Assembly (NCBI GenBank): GCA_050633205.1
Contig: JBOEGA010000001.1
Coordinates: 1 to 32,216, forward strand
Length of the DNA: 32,216 bases
Source: CBDHHC01 sp050633205
GTDB lineage: Bacteria > Pseudomonadota > Alphaproteobacteria > Rhizobiales > CBDHHC01
Direction of reading: 5' to 3'
Shown piece after piece: positions 26,649 to 32,216 of this stretch. The position numbers and the translations under genes are program-made. How positions within the stretch are numbered: the stretch's first letter is position 1; each line of letters begins with the position of its first letter. The notes under the pieces are model-generated. The model did no database searches, was not told where the DNA came from, and saw nothing but the letters and a program-made list of their open reading frames with translations.

Positions 26649-27407
26649 TTACGGCATCTGCTGGACCAGTCTTCCAGCAAACATTATCTGCCCCATATTT
26701 TTACCTTTAGGTGCACCACCTTCAGGTTCCAGACTAACAGCAAGCTTTAATCCGCCTAATTTATTTTCTCTGTGTAAAACTTTTGGCATTTTTAATTTTA
26801 CATACGGGCTTGTCGCCACCAGACCAAGCGTAGCCGGAGATTCTTTTTCTTCATACATTGCCCAGAGTTCATAGCTCTTGGATTCAGGTGGCCACATACC
26901 GAGCGAACGCACCATGACATACTTCTGCCCGCTGCTCAGCGTAACCACAAAACCGTCCTGTCCCTTATCATCCCGAAGAACCGCAACATACTGAAATTTA
27001 TCACCTCCGGAAAAATCCCCGCCTGTCGTAATAAAATACAGCACAGCAAAACCGAAAACCATCGCCGCCGCAGCAAACGAAACCGCTGCCCGTCGCCACA
27101 CATTAAGCCTGTTATTCAGCACCAGCAACTGATCTGATATATTCTTGCCATATTGCTCGCTATTATGCTCTGCAGTACCCTGTTCTCTCTGATCGAGTTC
27201 ATTATCCAGCCTGGATAGAAGTCTTTCAGAAACATCTACCGGGGGCAGCGCTTCGGATAAAGGAGATAGATAATTATGCCATCTATCCACCTCCGCAGCA
27301 AAAGTGGGGTCAGTTTTTATTAACTGTAACGCCTTTTCCCGCTCGGCTCCTTCCAGGATACCAAGGGCAAATTCTGCACAGAGTTGTTCTGGAATATCAT
27401 CAGCCAT
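26649..27407 (-). CDS. RskA-type anti-sigma factor
   Basis: A 252-residue single-pass membrane protein. The cytoplasmic N-terminal part (about 1-95) has the anti-sigma pattern CAEFALGILEGAEREKALQLIKTDPTFAAEVDRW. A helix at about 108-130 (AVSFAAAAMVFGFAVLYFITT) crosses the membrane. The periplasmic part is the RskA domain, with YVAVLRDDKGQDGFVVTLSS, SYELWAMYEEKESPATLGLV and FAGRLVQQMP at the end. RskA-type proteins hold a SigK-like sigma factor inactive until a signal triggers release. No HxxxCxxC zinc motif is seen. The ATG at 27407 overlaps the sigma gene stop, so sigma and anti-sigma are coupled. It precedes the bufferin precursor on the same strand, which suggests that bufferin expression follows an envelope or metal signal. 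Confidence 0.88.
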   Translation of the reverse strand: MADDIPEQLCAEFALGILEGAEREKALQLIKTDPTFAAEVDRWHNYLSPLSEALPPVDVSERLLSRLDNELDQREQGTAEHNSEQYGKNISDQLLVLNNRLNVWRRAAVSFAAAAMVFGFAVLYFITTGGDFSGGDKFQYVAVLRDDKGQDGFVVTLSSGQKYVMVRSLGMWPPESKSYELWAMYEEKESPATLGLVATSPYVKLKMPKVLHRENKLGGLKLAVSLEPEGGAPKGKNMGQIMFAGRLVQQMP

Positions 27408-27945
27408 CACACATGCAACTCCTAATTCGCGCCAGACTCCGTCTGATCCGGCTCTTTATCGTGCCAACAGGAACAGAGAACTGCTTCGCAATTTCCTCAT
27501 GCGTATACCCATAATAATACGCAAGAAGAAAAATCTTCTTATGCTCTTCATCCAAACCTTTAAGGCATTGAAAAACTGAAGATAAATCTCCATTCTGCTC
27601 AGCCTGAGACAGTGGGTCCGGCGCGTCGTCAACGATATTTTCATACTCATCAACATCGGAAAAGCCGACTTCACCACGCTTGCGCAGTATATCAATGGCC
27701 CGGTTTCGCACTATGGCTACCATCCATGCCATAGGTGAATTATTCGTTGCAGTAAACTCGGACGCCTTGTCCCATATCTTGATATAACTGTCCTGCAAAA
27801 TGTCCTCGGCCAGATCTGCTCTCTTTATAAGACGAATGGCAACGGAAAATAGTTTCCCACTTGTTACATGATAAAGCTCATGAAACGCAGCTCGGTCTTT
27901 TTCCGCGACAGCAAAAATAAGGTTTTTGAGTTCACTGGAGAACAT
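27400..27945 (-). CDS. ECF RNA polymerase sigma factor (SigK-like)
   Basis: A 181-residue extracytoplasmic-function sigma factor. Region 2 spans about residues 20-88 with DLAEDILQDSYIKIWDKASEF and the DNA-strand-opening stretch SPMAWMVAIVRNRAIDILRKR. Region 4 spans about 122-175 with LDEEHKKIFLLAYYYGYTHEEIAKQFSVPVGTIKSRIRRSLARI, the -35-reading helix-turn-helix. It overlaps an RskA-type anti-sigma gene, and the bufferin genes follow on the same strand. The likely target is the bufferin promoter and its own. Bufferin operons elsewhere (Caulobacter) are under ECF control, which supports this. Length is typical. Confidence 0.93.
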   Translation of the reverse strand: MFSSELKNLIFAVAEKDRAAFHELYHVTSGKLFSVAIRLIKRADLAEDILQDSYIKIWDKASEFTATNNSPMAWMVAIVRNRAIDILRKRGEVGFSDVDEYENIVDDAPDPLSQAEQNGDLSSVFQCLKGLDEEHKKIFLLAYYYGYTHEEIAKQFSVPVGTIKSRIRRSLARIRSCMCDG

Positions 27946-28280
27946 AATAATCCTAAGTTAACAATGCACTGGACAGTACAGCCACCCTCTCCATGCAGTA
28001 CATTTTTAACTGGAGGATAGCCCCTGCCAAAACAATGGCATATATGACTTGTATATATTCTGAACGGGTATATTACCCCATAGGAAATCATACACATAGG
28101 TAACATTTCTGTAATTCTGATAGCACGGAAAACCCGGCACAGAAACCCCTGACATTAACCCCCTGAAAAACAGACATCCTGCTCATATAGGTGCATTGAC
28201 ATTTTCGATAACCCAAAACATACTCTTCAGTATGTATAATAAATAACGACCACACCCGGTTGTTCGGGAGGAAAAAAGAA
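27946..28280. promoter_or_regulatory. Divergent promoter region, ECF sigma and acyl-CoA dehydrogenase
   Basis: These 335 bases separate the sigma gene (-) from the acyl-CoA dehydrogenase gene (+) and should hold both promoters. No gene is supported. GGGAGG before 28281 marks the dehydrogenase start. No clear operator was identified. Confidence 0.4.
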
Positions 28281-29477
28281 ATGGACTTAAATTTCACTGA
28301 AGAAGAAGAACAGTTTCGTCAGGAAGTTCAGGATTTTATCAAGGCTGAATATACCCCTGAAATGCGCGCCAGAGTTCAGGGCGGCGCTTATCCCGGCAAG
28401 GAAATAACAAAACAGTGGCATTCCATCCTCTACAAACGCGGCTGGGTCGCAAAAGGCTGGCCTGTCGAATATGGCGGAACCGGCTGGGGTCCTGTAAAAC
28501 AGTTTATCTTTGAACTTGAAAGCAGACTTGCCCAGACACCAAATCCCATTCCATTTGGCCTCAATATGCTTGGCCCGGTCCTTATGAAATTCGGCTCAGA
28601 AGAACAGCAGAAATACTATCTCCCCCGAATTCTTGATGGAACCGACTGGTGGTGTCAGGGCTATTCCGAACCGGGATCCGGCTCCGATCTGGCTTCCCTT
28701 CGAACCACTGCAGTACGTGATGGCGACCACTATATCATCAACGGCCAGAAAACCTGGACCACGCTCGCTCAGTACGCCGACAAAATGTTCTGTCTTGTCC
28801 GTACCTCCAGCGAAGGCAAACTTCAGGAAGGCATCTCCTTCATCCTTTTTGATATGGACACCCCTGGCATCGAAATCCGCCCCATCATCACAATAGAAGG
28901 CGGCCATGAGGTCAATGACGTCTTCTTCACAGATGTCCGTGTCCCTGCAGAAAATCTCGTCGGTGAAGAAAACATGGGCTGGACCTACGCCAAATTCCTT
29001 CTCACTCACGAACGCACAGACATCGCCAATATCGGTGGACTGATAGCAAATATGCAAAGAATGAAAGCAGCCGCCGCAAAACGCAAAAAGAACGGTAAAT
29101 CCCTCATGGATGACCCACATTTTTCCGCCCGCGTTGCCAGAGCAGAAATAGCCCTCGAAAATCTCAAAACCACCAACCTGCGTGTACTCGCATCAGTTGT
29201 CGGCGGCGGTGCCCCCGGCCCTGAAAGTTCTTTACTGAAAATCAAAAGCACCGAAATCTACCAGGAAATCACATCCCTGATGCGTCGCGCCATGGGCCCC
29301 TACGCAACACCCCATATCCCTGAAGCACTGGAACATGGCTACAACGGCCCCCACATAGGCCCGCAGGAATCCTTAAGAGCAGCCGAATCCTACTTCAACA
29401 ACCGCAAAGTCTCAATATTCGGCGGCTCAAACGAAATCCAGAAAAACATCGTCTCCAAAGCAATGTTGCGCCTGTAA
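28281..29477 (+). CDS. Acyl-CoA dehydrogenase (PimC-like large subunit type)
   Basis: A 398-residue flavoprotein that would introduce an alpha-beta double bond into an acyl-CoA. It opens LNFTEEEEQFRQEVQDFIKAEY and has the FAD-binding GYSEPGSGSDLASLRTTA near 130-147. Further on are GQKTWTTLAQYADKMFCLVRT, the ENLVGEENMGWTYAKFLL region, and the closing FGGSNEIQKNIVSKAMLRL that completes the FAD/dimer site. The layout fits the pimeloyl-CoA dehydrogenase large-subunit group, although no small-subunit gene is adjacent. The ATG at 28281 follows GGGAGGAAAAAAGAA; a longer frame from a TTG at 28260 would start inside that ribosome site. It is the only catabolic gene here with its own promoter, so a link to the TRAP/acyl-CoA synthetase operon is possible but unproven. 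Confidence 0.93.
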   Translation: MDLNFTEEEEQFRQEVQDFIKAEYTPEMRARVQGGAYPGKEITKQWHSILYKRGWVAKGWPVEYGGTGWGPVKQFIFELESRLAQTPNPIPFGLNMLGPVLMKFGSEEQQKYYLPRILDGTDWWCQGYSEPGSGSDLASLRTTAVRDGDHYIINGQKTWTTLAQYADKMFCLVRTSSEGKLQEGISFILFDMDTPGIEIRPIITIEGGHEVNDVFFTDVRVPAENLVGEENMGWTYAKFLLTHERTDIANIGGLIANMQRMKAAAAKRKKNGKSLMDDPHFSARVARAEIALENLKTTNLRVLASVVGGGAPGPESSLLKIKSTEIYQEITSLMRRAMGPYATPHIPEALEHGYNGPHIGPQESLRAAESYFNNRKVSIFGGSNEIQKNIVSKAMLRL

Positions 29478-29504
29478 TAAAAAGCGCTCCCCCCCGCAGC
29501 GCCG

Positions 29505-29524
29505 GCCGTGGCAAATGCCACGGC
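29505..29524 (+). terminator. Strong hairpin after the acyl-CoA dehydrogenase gene
   Basis: GCCGTGGC and GCCACGGC form the core of a GC-rich perfect stem (GGCCGTGGC/GCCACGGCC with an AAAT loop) 27 bases after the stop. There is no T-run, so it may protect the 3' end rather than terminate strictly. The first long repeat follows at once. Confidence 0.55.
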
Positions 29525-29541
29525 CCCTCCAAACAAAAAAC

Positions 29542-29675
29542 CTGTCATACCGGAAAAATGATCGGCCACAAAGCTGATTTAATGCACAAACCCAACTCCG
29601 TCATTTTATCCGGTACCCGGTAACCACCGCACTATCGTATGCCGGACACTATCCCCTCGAATACAACTCTCCAAT
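29542..29675 (+). repeat. Long palindromic repeat, copy 1
   Basis: It starts CTGTCATACCGGAAAAATGA. The left arm TACCGGA-AAAATGA-tCGG pairs with the right arm CCG-TCATTTT-aTCCGGTA about 32 bases later, with one bulge. A conserved tail ACTATCGTATGCC and a variable 3' part follow. It aligns with copies at 30323, 30726 and 32034. Confidence 0.93.
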
Positions 29676-29687
29676 AAGGCCTGTCCG

Positions 29688-30155
29688 TTATAGGTTTGAC
29701 TCAAGAATTGCTTTCAGTTTTTGCAACCCGGAATAACTGCTTTTATTTATAGTCCTCTTCAACAACAGCCTTATCAGAAAAGCACTTAAAAAATTTCCAT
29801 TCCGGCTAAACAAACTCCACGTCAAACTGGTTTCATTATGTGACAAGCGAGTAAATACAACTTCCATTCTGGGAAATAGGGGAGACCAGTTGCTTTCAGT
29901 TACAAACCTCTCGTTCTCTTCGCATTCTATAACTTTTATTATGAGGTCGGCTTCTCGCGATACAGGTACTTTGATAATTTCTCTATATTCTTTACCAGGA
30001 GTTCCATGTAGCAATTCATTTATAGAAACGACACTGACAACATTCGGATACCAGTTCACATAATTTTCATGATTGATCAGGTAATCAAATACTTCAGATA
30101 CAGGAGCCCTGATTATTATTGTATGATGTGCCAACCGCATTTTTTCCAACACCAT
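29688..30155 (-). CDS. SRPBCC family protein
   Basis: A 155-residue START/Bet-v-1-like protein with a hydrophobic ligand pocket. The pattern HTIIIRAPVSEVFDYLINHENYVNWYPNVVSV is the usual opening of the polyketide-cyclase-like group (PF10604). GKEYREIIKVPVSREADLII strands, VFTRLSHNETSLTWSLFSR and a long C-terminal helix (SGLQKLKAILESN) follow. The ligand and reaction are unknown. I chose the ATG at 30155, with AAGG six bases upstream; the next one at 30140 has GGA nearby, and the longer frame to 30200 adds nothing conserved. The gene is visibly more AT-rich than its neighbours and lies between direct repeat copies 1 and 2, which may indicate acquisition. Confidence 0.82.
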   Translation of the reverse strand: MVLEKMRLAHHTIIIRAPVSEVFDYLINHENYVNWYPNVVSVVSINELLHGTPGKEYREIIKVPVSREADLIIKVIECEENERFVTESNWSPLFPRMEVVFTRLSHNETSLTWSLFSRNGNFLSAFLIRLLLKRTINKSSYSGLQKLKAILESNL

Positions 30156-30322
30156 AAATAGCCTTTTCTCAATGGAATTAATTACGAACAAAAAATGCAA
30201 TGAGTTAGCTGGAACTACAAGGTAGATTTTGGAAAATCTGTTTGTACCAAAAGTTTATGATGGAATAACGAAGAGCAATAGCACCAACGCGAATTACTAT
30301 CTCCCCCCTCCTCACAAAAAAT

Positions 30323-30505
30323 CTGTCATACCGGAAAAATGATCGGCCCCAACACTGATTTGACACACAAAGCCAACCCCGTCATTTTATCCGGTACCCA
30401 GTAACCACCACACTATCGTATGCCGGGTGCTATCCCTGCGCATTCAACTATCAAAAAGAACTATCAGAATACCAAAGCAAAAAGTGCCCAAAGAAAAACT
30501 TCCTG
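30323..30505 (+). repeat. Long palindromic repeat, copy 2
   Basis: Same 5' block and stem as copy 1, plus a longer 3' block shared with copy 4 (ACTATCAGAATACCAAA ... AAGTGCCCAAAGAAAAACTTCC). It lies 123 bases beyond the longest possible SRPBCC frame. Confidence 0.93.
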
Positions 30506-30570
30506 GAAAGACCCCACCAAACCGTCACCCCACTGCCATACGCCCCTACAATGATTACTAGGTCCCCAAT

Positions 30571-30622
30571 AAAATTACAGAGCAAACTCCCGGACATGCA
30601 AAAGCAATGTGGCTGTAATTTT
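30571..30622. repeat. Ten-base perfect inverted repeat
   Basis: AAAATTACAG and CTGTAATTTT are separated by 32 bases; a T-run (TTTTTT overlapping the right arm) follows on plus. It could terminate a plus-strand transcript, but no gene leads into it. Confidence 0.5.
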
Positions 30623-30725
30623 TTGAGGATGACAAGTGGAAATGCATCAGAACACAGCAAACTTATATATCAGCCGTGACCACCTCACCCACCGGATCAT
30701 GGCTTGTCGTCTCAACAAACAAAAC

Positions 30726-30897
30726 CTGTCATACCGGAAAAATGATCGGCCACAACATTGATTTGATACACAAAGCCAACCCCGTCATTTTATCCGGTAC
30801 CCGGTAACCACCACGCTATCGTATGCCCGACACTAACCATACGAATACAACTACCCAATAAGCCTCCCCGAATACCAAAACAAAAAGTGCAGAGCAA
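30726..30897 (+). repeat. Long palindromic repeat, copy 3
   Basis: Same 5' block and stem. The 3' block has diverged after GAATACCAAAACAAAAAGTGC. A small second stem GTATG/CATAC lies in the tail and is shared with copy 4. It stands upstream of the RTX gene. Confidence 0.93.
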
Positions 30898-31087
30898 ACC
30901 TTCTAACTCAACACCCGCAGGGTATACAGACAACTTTTTTCATAACCCCAAGCCTCAATACATTTTTCACGCAAAGCAGTAAGTAATTAGTTCAACAACG
31001 CGGCTTCTGCCCATATTCCCAACATGATTACCTTATTCACTCTCACCTGTTCAGAAATACAATTCAACAATAGCGAATGAGGGAAAA

Positions 31088-31960
31088 ATGAGTAGTCCAG
31101 CTCCGGAAAAAGAATATTATGACGGCCCACTGGGAGACAATGTTATTATCGGCGATTCCGGCGATAATGAAATCCGTGCAGGCCGCGCTATCGACATTAT
31201 CGATGGCCTCGAAGGAAATGACATAATCACCAGCCTCTACGGCGATGATACTATTTATGGCGGCGAAGGTGACGATATAATCTATGCCGATAACGTTCAA
31301 AGCTTCTGGGGACGATGGTTCTCAGGTGTAGATTACGTTCTGGCCGGAGCCGGTAACGACCTTGTCTTTGGCGGCGGTGGAAATGACATCCTAAAAGGCA
31401 ACGAGGGCGACGACGAAATCCATGGCGGCAAAGGAGATGATACACTTGAAGGTGGCCTGGGAGATGATGTCCTGCACGGAGGCGAAGGCAATGACCGTCT
31501 TTTTGCAAGCGCGGGCAATGATATTCTGAATGGCGGCGATGGAGATGATCTTCTCCGCGGAGGCAGTAGTGGCAACAGCAGTTTCTATGGAGGCGACGGA
31601 AATGATCACATATCCTCAGGCTTCCTTATGGACTACACCCTTGCCCACGGTGGAGCTGGTGATGACAGAATATATATCCATGATGCAGACGCAACCGTAA
31701 CAGGTGGTACCGGGGCTGATACCTTGCACTTCCGCGGCGAAGGTTCCGGTAATGTACTGATCAACGACTTCAACGCCGCAGAAGGCGATATCCTCGAACT
31801 GCAATACTCCTTCATCGACGCCCCACCAACCGAACTGACCTACAACTATGACCACTCCGGCGATCTCGTCCTGCACTGGGCAGACTGGGAGTTCACCCTC
31901 GAAGGCCAAACCTACGAAGAAGTAGCCGGCGCAATTACAGGCGACGCAATCCTGGCCTGA
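31088..31960 (+). CDS. Small RTX calcium-binding protein
   Basis: A 290-residue protein made almost wholly of RTX nonapeptides (GGxGxDxLx), for example GGEGDDIIY, GGGGNDILK, GGKGDDTLE, GGLGDDVLH, GGEGNDRLF and GGDGDDLLR. These form a calcium-dependent beta roll over about residues 15-220. The C-terminal 70 residues (VLINDFNAAEGDILEL ... EEVAGAITGDAIL) resemble the uncleaved C-terminal secretion signal of type I substrates. There is no catalytic domain and no N-terminal signal peptide. An insertion (NVQSFWGRWFSGVDYV, about 68-83) breaks the repeat rhythm. No T1SS transporter genes are nearby. GAGGG lies just before the ATG. It sits between direct repeat copies 3 and 4. Confidence 0.9.
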   Translation: MSSPAPEKEYYDGPLGDNVIIGDSGDNEIRAGRAIDIIDGLEGNDIITSLYGDDTIYGGEGDDIIYADNVQSFWGRWFSGVDYVLAGAGNDLVFGGGGNDILKGNEGDDEIHGGKGDDTLEGGLGDDVLHGGEGNDRLFASAGNDILNGGDGDDLLRGGSSGNSSFYGGDGNDHISSGFLMDYTLAHGGAGDDRIYIHDADATVTGGTGADTLHFRGEGSGNVLINDFNAAEGDILELQYSFIDAPPTELTYNYDHSGDLVLHWADWEFTLEGQTYEEVAGAITGDAILA

Positions 31961-31976
31961 TGCGCCCCATCAGCGA

Positions 31977-31998
31977 GCCGTAGGCTGGAAGCTACGGC
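31977..31998. terminator. Hairpin after the RTX gene
   Basis: GCCGTAG pairs with CTACGGC across an eight-base loop, 17 bases after the stop codon. There is no T-run. It is likely the 3' end signal of the RTX mRNA or an RNA-stability element. Confidence 0.55.
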
Positions 31999-32033
31999 CC
32001 GCATTCCTGGCAACAATTACAATAAATTAAAAA

Positions 32034-32216
32034 CTGTCATACCGGAAAAATGATCGGCCCCAACGCTGATTTGGCAAACAAAGCCAGCCCCGTCATTTTA
32101 TCCGGTACCCAGTAACCACCATACTATCGTATGCCCAAGCACTATCCATACGAATGCCGCAATCAAAAAGAACTATCAGAATACCAAAACAAAGAAGTGC
32201 CCAAAGAAAAACTTCC
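32034..32216 (+). repeat. Long palindromic repeat, copy 4 (cut by window end)
   Basis: Same 5' block, stem and long 3' block as copy 2. It is still matching copy 2 at the last base of the window (AAAACTTCC), so the element may continue beyond. Confidence 0.92.

Larger units (their letters stand above)
30201..31087. other. Non-coding region with two repeat copies and an isolated hairpin
   Basis: Nearly 890 bases without a supportable gene. It contains repeat copies 2 and 3 and, between them, a perfect inverted repeat AAAATTACAG/CTGTAATTTT (30571-30580 and 30613-30622). The last 190 bases before the RTX gene hold only its presumed promoter and a GAGGG ribosome site. Confidence 0.6.

Noticed and set aside
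28260..28280. TTG start extending the acyl-CoA dehydrogenase
   Set aside because: The extension would cover the GGGAGG ribosome site; family members begin at the MDLNFTEEE start encoded from 28281.
30451..30660. Minus-strand frame of 69 codons
   Set aside because: Its first part runs over an isolated hairpin and its end over repeat copy 2. There is no ribosome site or recognisable motif.
29542..32216. Integron-like array with attC sites
   Set aside because: The repeats are palindromic and flank genes, but I see no paired GTTRRRY/RYYYAAC core sites and no integrase, and the genes face in different directions.

Overview
The window looks like a chromosomal segment of a Gram-negative, probably marine or environmental, alphaproteobacterium. 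It encodes a TonB-dependent receptor, a TRAP transporter, type-I-secretion RTX proteins, acyl-CoA enzymes and an ECF sigma/RskA-type anti-sigma pair, and its base composition is moderate by eye. The taxonomic call is an inference from gene content only. I recognised no rRNA, tRNA, CRISPR array, insertion sequence or phage module.

Layout. 1-718 (-): N-terminal part of an RTX beta-roll protein that runs off the left edge. 1018-2184 (-): AAA/SMC-like ATPase. 2504-2960 (+): RelB/ParE-type toxin-antitoxin pair. 3250-4317 (-): M42-like metallopeptidase. 4656-8839 (+): DUF2946 protein, TonB-dependent receptor and PepSY membrane protein, a likely copper or iron uptake set. 8884-11729 (-): secreted TPR-CHAT protein whose CHAT domain is broken by an internal deletion and frameshift. 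12048-17579 (+): TRAP transporter (dctPQM), acyl-CoA synthetase and TIGR03084 protein, apparently one operon for importing and CoA-activating an organic acid. 17582-19398: SDR divergent from an AraC regulator. 19450-20942: two uncharacterised proteins and a YciI protein. 20944-21122 (-): an attenuator-like RNA with a terminator and a Trp-codon run but no gene behind it. 21276-24514 (+): OafA-type acyltransferase and an MFS transporter. 24534-27945 (-): an ECF sigma/anti-sigma pair followed by a bufferin (BufA2-MNIO-DUF2063) copper-binding RiPP operon. 28281-29477 (+): acyl-CoA dehydrogenase. 29542-32216: an SRPBCC protein and an RTX protein lying among four direct copies of a long palindromic intergenic repeat.

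How the genes fit together. Two modules point to copper or transition metals. The bufferin operon would sequester periplasmic copper, and its own ECF sigma factor probably controls it. A hairpin between the precursor and its modifying enzymes should favour precursor production. The DUF2946/TonB/PepSY set would move metal or metal chelate across the envelope. The TRAP operon couples uptake of an organic acid to CoA ligation, and the acyl-CoA dehydrogenase could act downstream, although it is not linked to that operon.

Most worth a second look: the CHAT gene lesion, which lies next to an in-frame A AAA AAG slippery heptamer; the four-copy repeat family near the right end; the bufferin operon with its intercistronic hairpin; and the orphan attenuator-like locus at 20944-21122.
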